From Lachnospiraceae bacterium UBA3692 (GTDB lineage: Bacteria > Bacillota > Clostridia > Lachnospirales > Lachnospiraceae): a DNA stretch of 35,861 nucleotides. A program made the position numbers and the translations under genes. The notes beneath the pieces were generated by a model, which was not told where the DNA came from, made no database searches, and saw nothing but the letters and a program-made list of their open reading frames with translations. The stretch lies in NCBI GenBank assembly GCA_002372815.1, contig DFIR01000104.1, positions 1 to 35,861 of the forward strand, read 5' to 3'. This document shows, in pieces, positions 21,726-30,787 of this stretch; position 1 is the first letter of the stretch, and every line of letters begins with the position of its first letter.

Positions 21726-23708
21726 CTATTGCCGATGGTCCGCAGGTGCCTCCGGTTCCTCCTCCGGTGTCTGCTCTTCCCGCCGTCTGCGCAGCATCTG
21801 TATGACGATGCAAGCCGCGACCGCGGCAAGTCCGCAGAGGTCCGCAGCCCGCCCCGGCGCGATCATCAGAAGCCCTCCGGCCGCCGCGAGGATCCTGACC
21901 GCCGGGTGCATCTCCGTAAACAGGTACCCTTCCAGGGCCGCGCAGACCCCGATGATGCCCGCCAGGGAGGTGCCGAAGGCCCACGCCGTCCGCAGCGGCG
22001 AGGCGTCGATCAGCAGCAGCGCCGGATCGTACGCGAACATGAACGGCACGATGAAGGCGGCGGAGGCGATGCGGCAGGCGGTCACCGCCGTGCGCAGAGG
22101 GTTGGACCGGGCGATCGCGCCCGCCCCGTAGGCCGCGAGCGCCACCGGGGGCGTGATGCAGGCCGCGACGCCGAAATACAGCACGAAGAAGTGCGCCGCC
22201 GGCAGCGGCAGGCCCGCCCGGGCCAGGACCGGCGCGCAGAGAACGGCCGCCAGGCAGTAGGCGACCGTCATCGGCACGGCCATGCCGAGCACGATGCAGA
22301 AGAGCATCACCAGCAGCAGTGCGGGGAACAGCCGGCCTTCCGCCAGCCTGGACAGTCCTTCCGGCAGCCCGCCCCCGAATCCGGTCATCGTCAGCGTCCC
22401 GGCGAGGATGCCCGCCGCGCTGCAGGAAGCCCCGATCGTGACCGCTGTCCGCGCGGAGGACTCGAGCGCCGCCGCGATCGCCGACACCGGGAAGGGCTGC
22501 GACCGGTCGATCGACTCTCCCAGGATCCCCGAAGCGATCACCGCGAGGATCGCGATGACGGCGGCCACCCGGATCTGCACCAGCCCGGAGAGGAGCAGGA
22601 GGACGAGCAGCAGGATGGGTGCCGGCAGAAAGCTCCTGCGGAGCAGGTCCGGGAGCTTCGGAAGCCGTTCCCGCGGGATGCCCGCAGTGCCCTCTTTCTT
22701 CGCTTTCAGGTGCACAGCGAAGAATATGCCGGCAAAATACAGGATCGCCGGCAGGACCGCGCGCCGCAGGACATCCCCGTACGGGACCCCCAGCAGCTCC
22801 GCCATCACGAACGCGGCCGCTCCCATGACCGGGGGCATGATCTGGCTCCCGGCCGAGGCCGCCGCCTCCACGGCGCCCGCATAGGAGGGCGCGTATCCGG
22901 CCTCCTTCATCCTCGGGATCGTCACCCTGCCGGTCATCGCGGTGCTGTCCGCCGACGAGCCGGAGATCATGCCGCAGAGCGTCGAGGCGAGGACCGCCGC
23001 CTTGGCGGATCCCCCCGCGAAGCTTCCGACCGCCCGCTCCGCCAGCTGTATGAAGTAGTCCGCCACGCCGGTCTGCTCCAGCAGCGCTCCCAGCACGATG
23101 AAGACGACGATATACCCGGAGCACACGCTGACAGGCTCCGAGAAGATCCCCTGTTTCGTGTAGAACAGGCTGCGGACCAGGTAGCGGGCCCGCCCCGCGA
23201 GGGACGGGTTCGTCAGGCCGAAGACCATCGCGTGGGCCAGAAACAGGAGGACCACGATCAGGATCGGCCAGCCGACGCTGCGTCTGGCGACCTCCAGAAG
23301 GATCATGAGGCCGGCGGCGCCGATCACCAGCTGCAGACCGGAGAGGCGCACGCCCTGCAGCAGGATCTCCTGCGCATGGAAGGCGAAATACAGGAAGACG
23401 CCTGCCCCCAGTACGGCCATCAGGATGTCGTACCAGGGCATATAGTTGACTTTTCTGTCCGCCTTGCCCGCCGGAAAGAGCAGAATTCCCGCGAATACGA
23501 TCATCGCCAGGAAGAGGGACATGCGGACCTCCTCCGGGATGCCCGTGATCAGCGCCATGCCGATGCCGCACAGGGCGAAAATAGTGAACACGCCCCGCAC
23601 GAGCAGCGCCGGCATCCCCTCCCAGAGACGGGTGCCGGGGGCGCTGCGGTATCTGGCCGCCCCCTCGTCCGGTCGCAGGCGGCGGACATCGTCCTGCCTC
23701 TGTCTCAT
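21726..23708 (-). CDS. TRAP transporter fused permease, TAXI type
   Basis: The 660-residue membrane protein fuses the small and large TRAP permease subunits, as TAXI systems do. It has many hydrophobic segments from about residue 35 onward and the conserved large-subunit motifs GMISGSSADSTAMTG, GSQIMPPVMGAAAFVMAE, GMAVPMTVAY and ACITPPVALAAYGAGAIA. It couples uptake of an organic acid or amino acid, caught by the binding protein, to an ion gradient, usually sodium. Its ATG overlaps the stop of the binding protein gene (ATGA), with GAGGAGG ahead, so the pair is coupled. A charged cytoplasmic tail (about 635-660) ends it. Substrate unknown; TAXI systems often take glutamate or related compounds. 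Confidence 0.93.
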   Translation of the reverse strand: MRQRQDDVRRLRPDEGAARYRSAPGTRLWEGMPALLVRGVFTIFALCGIGMALITGIPEEVRMSLFLAMIVFAGILLFPAGKADRKVNYMPWYDILMAVLGAGVFLYFAFHAQEILLQGVRLSGLQLVIGAAGLMILLEVARRSVGWPILIVVLLFLAHAMVFGLTNPSLAGRARYLVRSLFYTKQGIFSEPVSVCSGYIVVFIVLGALLEQTGVADYFIQLAERAVGSFAGGSAKAAVLASTLCGMISGSSADSTAMTGRVTIPRMKEAGYAPSYAGAVEAAASAGSQIMPPVMGAAAFVMAELLGVPYGDVLRRAVLPAILYFAGIFFAVHLKAKKEGTAGIPRERLPKLPDLLRRSFLPAPILLLVLLLLSGLVQIRVAAVIAILAVIASGILGESIDRSQPFPVSAIAAALESSARTAVTIGASCSAAGILAGTLTMTGFGGGLPEGLSRLAEGRLFPALLLVMLFCIVLGMAVPMTVAYCLAAVLCAPVLARAGLPLPAAHFFVLYFGVAACITPPVALAAYGAGAIARSNPLRTAVTACRIASAAFIVPFMFAYDPALLLIDASPLRTAWAFGTSLAGIIGVCAALEGYLFTEMHPAVRILAAAGGLLMIAPGRAADLCGLAAVAACIVIQMLRRRREEQTPEEEPEAPADHRQ

Positions 23709-24691
23709 GGCTCTTCCTCCTCGTCCGCAGTCTCAACAGTCACGCCGTGCTCGCTGTAGTAGCGTGCCGCACCTGCGTGGAAAGGAACGCCGATCCCCTC
23801 CGCGGCATTCTGCACGGAGAGCTCCTCGCCTGCTCCGTGCTCCCGTGCGATCTCCTCCGTGTGGTCGAAGACCGCCGCTGTCAGCCGGTAGACGTCCTCC
23901 TCGGGCATATCTGCGCGGACGATCAGCGCCGCCTTGACGGAGATAGTCTCCACCGCCTCCTCCTGGCCGGCATAGGTGCCCGCCGGGATCACGGAAGGCG
24001 CGTAGAAGGGGCAGATCTTCAGGAGATCCTCCCGCAGGCCGCCGTCGACCGGGACCAGATAGATCCCTGTCTCCTCCGCGAGCGCCGCCGCCATCTCCTC
24101 CACAACGCCGGTCGGCGTGCCGGCGACGATGAAGGCGGCGTCGACGGTGCCGTCCAGCAGTGCCTCCCTGCTCTTCTCAAAATCCAGGTACTGCGGCTCT
24201 ATGTCCTCCAGGGACAGTCCCGCCACTTCCAGGATGTCGAGCGCGTTGAAGCTGACGCCGCTGCCGGGAGCCCCCACGGAGACGGTATGCCCGCGGAGAT
24301 CCTCCACGGTCCGGATGCGGCTGTCCGTCGTCACCAGCTGCACCGTCTCCTCATAAAGTCCCCCGAGAACACGAAATGCACGGGAGGCGCCGTCCTCTTC
24401 GAAGGAACGGCTCCCCTCCCATGCATACTGCAGGACGTCCGACTGTGCCAGCGCCAGCTGGTAGTCCCCGTCTTCCATGCTCTGAATATTCGCCTTCGAG
24501 GCGTCCGTCGGTACGGCCGTCACGCGGCAGCCGGCGTATTCGGTCATATACCGCGCCAGCACACTGCCGAAAGCGCTGTATGTGCCGGCAGGGCTGCCGG
24601 TCCCCATCATCAGACGGGGACCGCTGCCGCAGCCTGTCAGTATCGCCGCACTGATACAGAATACGGCGATGACGTGCCATAATCTCCGCAT
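23705..24691 (-). CDS. TAXI-family TRAP transporter solute-binding lipoprotein
   Basis: The 328-residue exported protein captures the substrate for the fused permease encoded next to it. It begins with a lipoprotein signal peptide (residues 1-20) ending in a lipobox with Cys21 in LTGC, so it is tethered to the outer face of the membrane. The mature part carries TAXI features: LMMGTGSPAGTYSAFGSVLA, TDASKANIQSMEDGDYQLAL, LRGHTVSVGAPGSGVSF and FIVAGTPTGVVEEM. A longer frame from 24745 lacks a signal peptide at its start, so the ATG at 24691 was chosen; its ribosome site AGAGGAAG is rather distant. PepC ends 43 bases upstream. The acidic tail overlaps the permease start. Confidence 0.92.
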   Translation of the reverse strand: MRRLWHVIAVFCISAAILTGCGSGPRLMMGTGSPAGTYSAFGSVLARYMTEYAGCRVTAVPTDASKANIQSMEDGDYQLALAQSDVLQYAWEGSRSFEEDGASRAFRVLGGLYEETVQLVTTDSRIRTVEDLRGHTVSVGAPGSGVSFNALDILEVAGLSLEDIEPQYLDFEKSREALLDGTVDAAFIVAGTPTGVVEEMAAALAEETGIYLVPVDGGLREDLLKICPFYAPSVIPAGTYAGQEEAVETISVKAALIVRADMPEEDVYRLTAAVFDHTEEIAREHGAGEELSVQNAAEGIGVPFHAGAARYYSEHGVTVETADEEEEP

Positions 24692-24734
24692 ACTCTGCCA
24701 CTTCCTCTCCCGACGCCGTCCGGATGAGAAGTGC

Positions 24735-26075
24735 TCACATCGCAAGGCTTCCCATCGGATCCCAGGGCTGCAGTACCACCGGCTCCTGCTCGAACGCGGC
24801 CGCCTGCTCCTCGCTGAAATACTTGCGATCCAGCAGGATCTGGTAAGCGAATTCCCCGAACCACGCGTCGTCCATCACATAGTATCCGTCCTTGCCGGCG
24901 TCCTTGCCCCAGCTGTTTTCGACCTTCCAGCGGATGGGCCGGTCGTTCTCGTCCAGGTCGACACCGGTGATGACCATCGCGTGGGTCATGAGGCTCTCGC
25001 CGTAATCCAGCCGCTGCTCCTTGGTCATCGGGAACTCCGTGGAGAAGAGGTCCCGGACGCCGATCGCGTCCATGGTCAGGTAGCCGCCGCGCCGGTCGGA
25101 GAACTGGCCCACGTCGCTGCCGAACCAGACGGTGCGCCCGTCGCGCAGCTGGCGGATCGTCAGGTCGCGCAGGTCGTCCATGGGAAGGTTCAGATACTTG
25201 ACCGGATAGGCGCCTTCCCGGACGCTGCCCAGGTACTTGACGGTGTAGGTCTTTCCGTAGGGCTTGTCCTTCGTGGGAGCATTGATCACGGTGACCATGT
25301 CGTCCAGGTTCCAGCCGATGTACTCCTTGAAGAAGTCCTGCGGGGTGATGTCGCTGATCCGGATGAACTTCTTATCCTTGTCGCGGGTCTCCCAGGTGAA
25401 GCGGACCGGCGGCTTGCCGAGCGCGATGCAGAGCATCCGGTAGATGGTGTCCATCATCTCATCCTTGCGCGCGCGCAGCTGTTCGACTGTCTCGCCGGCC
25501 TCGTGCGCGGTGCGGAGCGTGCAGGCATACTCGCGCAGCTTCGTCGTCATGTACTTGCGCAGCTCCATGGTGGAGGTGGAGACCGCCGTGTCGGGCATCA
25601 GTTCCTGCGGGACGACGCCGTACTTGGCCACGATGCTGCGGAACATATCCCACTGGCCGCCGTCTCCGAGCGGCGCGAGGAGCAGGAACTGCATCACGCG
25701 TCCCTCGAGGGGCTCGTCGAGCGTCTCCAGGATGTTCTCAAGGAAATAGTTGGATTTCTCCAGTTTGTCATAGAACAGAGGATAGTTCTGGGACAGTTCC
25801 ATATTGTCCAGATTCAGCTTCTGCATCAGGTCCAGGCGCATGACGTTGAGCGCCGCGAACATCCAGCAGCGGCCGGACTGCTTCTGGTTGCAGACGTCGC
25901 CGGACTCCACCTCGATGCTGAAGGCGTAGGGGTTGTTCTGGCGCACGGCGTAGTTCTTCGCGGCGCCGTGGATCCCCTGGCCCGCTGCGGCGTTCATCGC
26001 GACGCGGTTCACCTGCGCGCTGTCAAAGTGTGCCTCGAATCTCTGCAGATCTTCCTGTGTGATACCTTTCTTCAT
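24735..26075 (-). CDS. pepC: Aminopeptidase C (bleomycin hydrolase family, C1B)
   Basis: The 446-residue cytosolic cysteine aminopeptidase is papain-like. It shows Gln66 and Cys70 in KQSGRCWMFAALNVMR, His365 in LMTHAMVITGVD and Asn387 in KVENSWG, the complete catalytic set. The length and the N-terminal QVNRVAMNAAAGQGI match PepC of lactic acid bacteria, which forms a hexamer that trims peptides and can inactivate bleomycin. It lies between the dehydrogenase gene (66 bases upstream) and the TAXI-TRAP pair. Co-transcription with the transporter hints that amino acids or peptide-derived acids are handled together, but this is inference. Confidence 0.94.
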   Translation of the reverse strand: MKKGITQEDLQRFEAHFDSAQVNRVAMNAAAGQGIHGAAKNYAVRQNNPYAFSIEVESGDVCNQKQSGRCWMFAALNVMRLDLMQKLNLDNMELSQNYPLFYDKLEKSNYFLENILETLDEPLEGRVMQFLLLAPLGDGGQWDMFRSIVAKYGVVPQELMPDTAVSTSTMELRKYMTTKLREYACTLRTAHEAGETVEQLRARKDEMMDTIYRMLCIALGKPPVRFTWETRDKDKKFIRISDITPQDFFKEYIGWNLDDMVTVINAPTKDKPYGKTYTVKYLGSVREGAYPVKYLNLPMDDLRDLTIRQLRDGRTVWFGSDVGQFSDRRGGYLTMDAIGVRDLFSTEFPMTKEQRLDYGESLMTHAMVITGVDLDENDRPIRWKVENSWGKDAGKDGYYVMDDAWFGEFAYQILLDRKYFSEEQAAAFEQEPVVLQPWDPMGSLAM

Positions 26076-26123
26076 GTTGTCTTCCCACTTTCTTCGTGAT
26101 TTATGGTTCAGAGAACGGCGCCG

Positions 26124-26139
26124 GGGAGCAGCTGCTCCC
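26124..26139. repeat. 16-bp perfect palindrome after the dehydrogenase gene
   Basis: GGGAGCAGCTGCTCCC lies just past the dehydrogenase stop and before the pepC ribosome site. No T-run follows, so it is more likely an RNA processing or stability hairpin, or a protein site, than a terminator. Confidence 0.5.
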
Positions 26140-26141
26140 GC

Positions 26142-27170
26142 TCAGCGTCCGATCGCGAATCCCGCTTTCAGTGCCCGTGAGGCGAAGGCCGCCTCAAAAT
26201 CTTCAAGAGGATACAGCTCCACGGGCGGGAACTGCACCTTCCCCTGCTGCAGCAGCCGGAGCGCGGGCTCAAAAGGGCCGCACCGGCTCCCGACGACGGT
26301 GATCTCGCCCACCGGGATCTGCGACAGGTCGATGGTCGCGCTGCCCGCATAGGTGCTCTTCAGGATCACTGTCCCCATCTTCCGCACGATCCCCAGTGCC
26401 AGATGGATCCCGGACTCCGCGCCGGAGGCGTCGACGACATATTCGAAGCACTCCTCCGCGGTCAGCGGCCGCAGCGTCCGTCTCCCCGTCTGTGCGGCCT
26501 GGGCGTTCGGCAGGATCCTCCGGGACGCGTCCGTCTCCGGCAGATAGTATGTCTCCTCAAGCTGCACGTCGGCAAAATGGGCGAAGCGCGCCAGCTTGTC
26601 CGGATGGCGGCCGATCACGGTGAGCCGGATCCCGGTCTGGGCCAGCACCTGCGCGATCATGTAGCCCAGGCGCCCGTCGCCGATCACGGCGGCATTCAGG
26701 GACGGATCGATGTGGACCTGCTTCGTGATCTCCACGGCGGCCGCGAGCGGCTCCGTGTAGACCGCCTTCTCCGCGGTCAGTCCTTCCGGGACTTCATGGA
26801 GCAGATGGTCCGCCAGGGTCATGTACTCGGCGAAGCAGCCGTCCTTCGACATCCCGATGACCTGCCGGGACAGGCAGTGCTTCTCCCTGCCGGTCCGGCA
26901 GTAGATGCACTTCCCGCAGCCCCTGTTCAGCTCCCCGACGACCATCTTTCCGACCAGGTCCGGGCGGCCGTCACTGCGGACGACCTCTCCTACGAACTCG
27001 TGGCCCATGACGCCGCGGAAGTCCGGCCGGTAGCCCTTCAGGATCTCCCGGTCCGTGCTGCAGATATCGGCGATCAGGATCCGGAGCAGGCTCTCCCCCT
27101 CGCCGGGGACCGGTACCGGCAGATCCTCCCGGTATACCGCCTGCTTCCCGTCATAATATACAGCTTTCAC
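26142..27170 (-). CDS. Zinc-type medium-chain dehydrogenase
   Basis: The 342-residue NAD(P)-dependent dehydrogenase has the MDR fold. Catalytic zinc ligands are Cys37 in DICSTD and His57-Glu58 in GHEFVGE; the structural zinc set is Cys85, 88, 91 and 99 in CGKCIYC...KHC. The Rossmann motif reads VIGDGRLGYMIAQVL (about 162-176). The sequence is closest in feel to the group annotated as zinc-binding alcohol or sorbitol dehydrogenase-like proteins; substrate unknown. It starts with GTG at 27170, whose first base is also the last base of the lipid-kinase stop (TAGTG), a tight coupling. pepC follows 66 bases later. Confidence 0.88.
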   Translation of the reverse strand: MKAVYYDGKQAVYREDLPVPVPGEGESLLRILIADICSTDREILKGYRPDFRGVMGHEFVGEVVRSDGRPDLVGKMVVGELNRGCGKCIYCRTGREKHCLSRQVIGMSKDGCFAEYMTLADHLLHEVPEGLTAEKAVYTEPLAAAVEITKQVHIDPSLNAAVIGDGRLGYMIAQVLAQTGIRLTVIGRHPDKLARFAHFADVQLEETYYLPETDASRRILPNAQAAQTGRRTLRPLTAEECFEYVVDASGAESGIHLALGIVRKMGTVILKSTYAGSATIDLSQIPVGEITVVGSRCGPFEPALRLLQQGKVQFPPVELYPLEDFEAAFASRALKAGFAIGR

Positions 27171-28120
27171 TATTCTTCTCCGTTCTTCGCGTGAATGATC
27201 TCCCGGCCGGTGTCGATCTCCGGCGGGACCAGGATCTTGAGCCGCCTCTGCAAGGCCGTGAGCGCCACGCGCCTGTGCGCTCCGCCGTCCTCGCCGTCCC
27301 GCGTCCAGCGGACCTTCTCGGGGGAGGTGAGGGTGATCCCCCGCACTTTTCTGTGGTAGACCAGCGCGTTCTCCGTCACCGCGCCGCTGAGATACTGCAC
27401 CAGGTCATTGATCTCCGGCAGGTTCTGCGGCATCCGGATCAGCGTCGCCTCGAACAGGCCGTCCTGCAGGTCCACGTCCTTCCCCTGGATCCCCTCGATC
27501 CCTCCGACCGAGCGCGAGTTGGAGATCATCCCGAAGACGAAATTGTCCTCAAAGGACTCCTCCTCCGTCTCCACCCGCATCGGATACGTGCGGATATTGC
27601 CCAGTTCCGTGATGCCCTGCAGGATATAGGCGGCGTGTCCCAGCATGTTCTTCAGCTCCTGCGGCGTCCCGTAGGAGGTCTCCGTGAACGCGCCGAAAGC
27701 CGCCACATAGGTGAAGTATTCATGATGGTTGAACCAGCCCAGGTCGCACTCATAAGCCCGGCCGCTCACGATGGCCTGCGCCGCCTTCAGCGGATCCGAC
27801 GGGATCCCCAGGCTGGACGCGAAATCGTTGGTCGTCCCCAGCGGAATGTAGCCGACGGGGACCGGCGGCACGGAAGGATTCTCCATGAGGCCGCTGACCA
27901 CTTCGTCGAGCGTCCCGTCGCCGCCCGCGCAGACGACGTAGAGGTACTCCTCCGTCAGCTGCCGCGCGTACCTGCGGGCGTCGCCCTTCCCGCGGGTCGG
28001 ATAGCATTCGATCGTATAGTCCGCTCCGGAGAGGATCTGCAGAATGTCCGCCAGACAGCTCTTTATGAGCGACCTCCCGGAGACGGGATTATAAATAAAC
28101 AGTACTTTCTTCCAGCCCAT
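27170..28120 (-). CDS. Diacylglycerol kinase-like lipid kinase (DagK/YegS family)
   Basis: The 316-residue protein phosphorylates a lipid such as diacylglycerol or undecaprenol, at the inner membrane face. It has the N-terminal catalytic domain with FIYNPVSGRS (8-17), the ATP/lipid motif CAGGDGTLDEV (64-74) and YIPLGTTNDFASSLG, then the C-terminal beta domain with DGLFEATLIRMP. In Gram-positives DgkB recycles diacylglycerol produced by lipoteichoic acid synthesis. GGGAG precedes the ATG, 17 bases after the P-type ATPase stop, so the two are in one operon; its stop shares a base with the next start. Confidence 0.9.
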   Translation of the reverse strand: MGWKKVLFIYNPVSGRSLIKSCLADILQILSGADYTIECYPTRGKGDARRYARQLTEEYLYVVCAGGDGTLDEVVSGLMENPSVPPVPVGYIPLGTTNDFASSLGIPSDPLKAAQAIVSGRAYECDLGWFNHHEYFTYVAAFGAFTETSYGTPQELKNMLGHAAYILQGITELGNIRTYPMRVETEEESFEDNFVFGMISNSRSVGGIEGIQGKDVDLQDGLFEATLIRMPQNLPEINDLVQYLSGAVTENALVYHRKVRGITLTSPEKVRWTRDGEDGGAHRRVALTALQRRLKILVPPEIDTGREIIHAKNGEE

Positions 28121-28137
28121 AGCTGATCATCTCCCTG

Positions 28138-30585
28138 TCACAGCGGATCCAGCCGCCGCTCCTCCACACGCTTCTCCAGCTCCTCGAACTTGTCCTTGAT
28201 CAGGGCGAAGAGCGCCGTCAGGTATCGCATGAAAGGCTCCGTGGCGATCGCGAACAGTCCGAAGAGCATGAAGCACTCCCTGGAGATGTTCCGGATCTCA
28301 AACAGCCCGTTGAAGAAATAGGCGAAGAAGCCCAGTCCCAGCACGCATCCGATCAGGACGGCCCAGTGGTAGCGGTTCATCGGCTGGCTGATCCGGAACA
28401 GGATCATGAAGCCGACGATCGCGAGCAGGAAGGTCGCCGCGACGGAGATGTCCACTTCCGACACGGAGAACGTGTTGCCGAAGACCACCAGCGCGGCGAT
28501 CGCGAAGAAGTCCGTCAGCGACGCCGGCATCGCCCGCAGCACGACCCTGGGCAGGAACCGCCCTTCGATCCTCTCCCGGTTCGGCTCCATGGCCAGCAGG
28601 AATGCCGGGATCCCGATGTTGAACATGCTGATCAGCGAGATCTGCGAGGGCTGCAGCGGATAGTTGAGCACGTTGATGATCGAGAAGACCGACAGCAGCA
28701 GCGAGAAAATATTCTTCACAAGGAACAGCGTCGCTGATCTCTCGATGTTGTTGATCGTCCGTCTCCCCTCGCCCACGATCTGCGGCATGTGGGAGAAGTC
28801 GGAGTCCAGCAGCACCACCTGGGACGCCTGCACCGCCGCGTCGCTCCCGGCGGCCATCGCCACGGAGCAGTCGGCGCTCTTCATCGCCAGGATGTCGTTC
28901 ACGCCGTCGCCGGTCATCGCCACGGTGTGCCCGCTGTTCTGCAGCGCCTTGACGATCCGCTGCTTCTGCTCCGGCGTCACGCGGCCGAAGACCGTATATT
29001 TGCCGACCGCGTCGGCGATCTCCTCATTGGTCCTGAGCCAGGACGCGTCGACATACTTGTCGCTGTCCGGAATGCCCGCCTGCCGCGCGACCTCGGACAC
29101 TGTGATCGGATTGTCGCCGGAGATGACGCGCACGTTCACGCCCTGCTCGGCGAAGTAGGCGAAGGTCCTGACGGCATTCTCCCGGAGCGGGTTCTGCAGC
29201 AGGATATAGAAGATCGGCAGCACCTGCGCGTTGTCCAGGCCGTTCTCCGGCACCGGCAGCGAGGTCTCCTCGCCGACCTCCTCCCCGAGGTACTGTCCGA
29301 AGATCAGGACGCGCAGGCCCTTCCGGGCGAACTCGTCCACGGTCTCCCGGTAGTCGTCGTAATCCATGCCGAGCACGAATTCCGGCGCGCCGAGCACGTA
29401 GGTCGCGTCGCTGAACTGCACGCTGCTGTATTTATACTTTGAGGAGAAAGGAAAGACCGACAGGCTCCGCCGGCTCCCCCGCGCCCGGAAATGGTCCCGC
29501 AGCGCCCGCATCGTGATGTTGTCGTCCGTCAGGCTGTTGAGGTATTCGCCGACCAGCACGTTGCAGCGGCGCATCTGCTCTTCCGTCATCTCCACCGCCG
29601 GCACAGTGTCCGCCACCAGCATGCTGTTGTCGGTGATGGTGCCGGTCTTATCCACGCACAGGACGTCGACGCGGGCGAGGGTCTCGATACTCTTCATGTC
29701 GTGGAGCATGACCTTGCGCCTGGCCAGCTGGACGCTGCTCGTCGCGAGCGTGACGCTCACCAGCAGGTAGAGGCCCTCCGGGATCATGCCGATCACCGCC
29801 GCCACCATCGTCGTGACGCTGTCACTGAACGAATGCCCCTGTGTGACGAAACTCTGCACGAACAGCGTGATCCCGATCGGGATGATCAGGATGCCCGCCG
29901 CGATGACGATGTGGTTGATGGAGCGGACCATCTCCGACTGCTCGCCGACCGGCATCTTCTTCGCCTTGTTCATGAGGCGGGAGATGTAGGAGTCGCTGCC
30001 GACGTGCGTCAGTTCCGCCAGGCAGTCCCCTGCGGCGGCAAAGCTGCCCGACATCAGCTCATCCCCCTCGGTCTTGAGGACCTCGTCGGCCTCACCGGTC
30101 AGGAGCGCCTCGTTCACCGAGATCTCCCCTTCCAGCACGACCGCGTCCGCCGGGATCTGGTTGCCCGCCTTCAGGCGGATCACATCGTGGAGCACCAGCT
30201 CCTCCACCGGGATCCGCATCTCCTTCCCGTCGCGGATCACCGCCGCGGTGGGCTCATGCAGCAGGGAGAGCTGGTCCAGCACCTTCTTCGCGTGGAGCTC
30301 CTGGAAGATACCGATCAGCATGTTCGCGATCACGACCGGCAGGAAGGTCAGGCTGTTGATCGCGCCGGCGGCGATCAGCAGGATGGAAAGGATCAGGAAG
30401 ATCAGGTTGAAATAAGTGAGTACGTTCTCCTTGACGATATCTTTGGTGGTCTTCGCCGTCCGGTCGACCTGGATGTTCGCCTGCCCCTGCGCCGCGATCG
30501 CCTGCGCCTGCTCCCGGGTCAGGCCGCGCACCGGTTCCGGACTCTCCTCCGCTGTCATATATTCTGCGTGTTCATTCAAATCCAT
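28138..30585 (-). CDS. P-type cation-transporting ATPase (CtpE-like)
   Basis: The 815-residue membrane pump has all the working parts: actuator TGE (163-165), PEGL in the fourth helix (269-272), phosphorylation site DKTGT with Asp312, a nucleotide domain with KYKYSSVQF, and the hinge TGDGVND (558-564). Membrane segments are near 55-95, 225-285 and 590-790. The PEGL helix and overall look resemble mycobacterial CtpE, proposed to move calcium, and the magnesium and calcium pumps; the ion is not certain. Start at 30585 follows AGAGGACGG; longer frames up to 30756 run through the terminator-like dyad and are rejected. It heads a probable six-gene operon ending at the TRAP permease, and a degenerate relative lies just upstream. 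Confidence 0.9.
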   Translation of the reverse strand: MDLNEHAEYMTAEESPEPVRGLTREQAQAIAAQGQANIQVDRTAKTTKDIVKENVLTYFNLIFLILSILLIAAGAINSLTFLPVVIANMLIGIFQELHAKKVLDQLSLLHEPTAAVIRDGKEMRIPVEELVLHDVIRLKAGNQIPADAVVLEGEISVNEALLTGEADEVLKTEGDELMSGSFAAAGDCLAELTHVGSDSYISRLMNKAKKMPVGEQSEMVRSINHIVIAAGILIIPIGITLFVQSFVTQGHSFSDSVTTMVAAVIGMIPEGLYLLVSVTLATSSVQLARRKVMLHDMKSIETLARVDVLCVDKTGTITDNSMLVADTVPAVEMTEEQMRRCNVLVGEYLNSLTDDNITMRALRDHFRARGSRRSLSVFPFSSKYKYSSVQFSDATYVLGAPEFVLGMDYDDYRETVDEFARKGLRVLIFGQYLGEEVGEETSLPVPENGLDNAQVLPIFYILLQNPLRENAVRTFAYFAEQGVNVRVISGDNPITVSEVARQAGIPDSDKYVDASWLRTNEEIADAVGKYTVFGRVTPEQKQRIVKALQNSGHTVAMTGDGVNDILAMKSADCSVAMAAGSDAAVQASQVVLLDSDFSHMPQIVGEGRRTINNIERSATLFLVKNIFSLLLSVFSIINVLNYPLQPSQISLISMFNIGIPAFLLAMEPNRERIEGRFLPRVVLRAMPASLTDFFAIAALVVFGNTFSVSEVDISVAATFLLAIVGFMILFRISQPMNRYHWAVLIGCVLGLGFFAYFFNGLFEIRNISRECFMLFGLFAIATEPFMRYLTALFALIKDKFEELEKRVEERRLDPL

Positions 30586-30652
30586 AAACCGCCGTCCTCT
30601 TTTCTGGAATTGCAGACAGTGCAAAACGCCGCGCTGCCCCTCCGGACCCGCG

Positions 30653-30701
30653 GAAAAATAACCTGACTGCACGTGCTTCATTATAGCACGCGCAGTCAGG
30701 T
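30653..30701 (-). terminator. Long hairpin with T-run; its loop holds a TATAAT
   Basis: ACCTGACTGC-A-CGTGC (30661-30676) pairs with GCACG-C-GCAGTCAGGT (30686-30701) around a 9-base loop. On the minus strand TATTTTT follows, so this should terminate the upstream degenerate-ATPase transcript. The loop reads TATAATGAA, and TGC precedes TATAAT, so the same sequence could be the extended -10 promoter of the P-type ATPase. Confidence 0.65.
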
Positions 30702-30709
30702 CACAAAAT

Positions 30710-30729
30710 GAACATTTCATGAAATGTTC
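30710..30729. promoter_or_regulatory. 20-bp perfect palindrome upstream of the P-type ATPase promoter candidate
   Basis: GAACATTTCATGAAATGTTC is a perfect 20-base palindrome centred about 37 bases ahead of the TATAAT in the adjoining hairpin loop, a usual place for a regulator near the -35 box. The binding protein is unknown. Confidence 0.55.
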
Positions 30730-30787
30730 CCGTGCCAGGTTTCCATGTGCCCGCACCGGGTTATCCGGATCAACCGGTGCCCGCCGG

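Noticed and set aside
30586..30756. 57-residue N-terminal extension of the P-type ATPase
   Set aside because: It translates the terminator-like hairpin and palindrome and has no family similarity.
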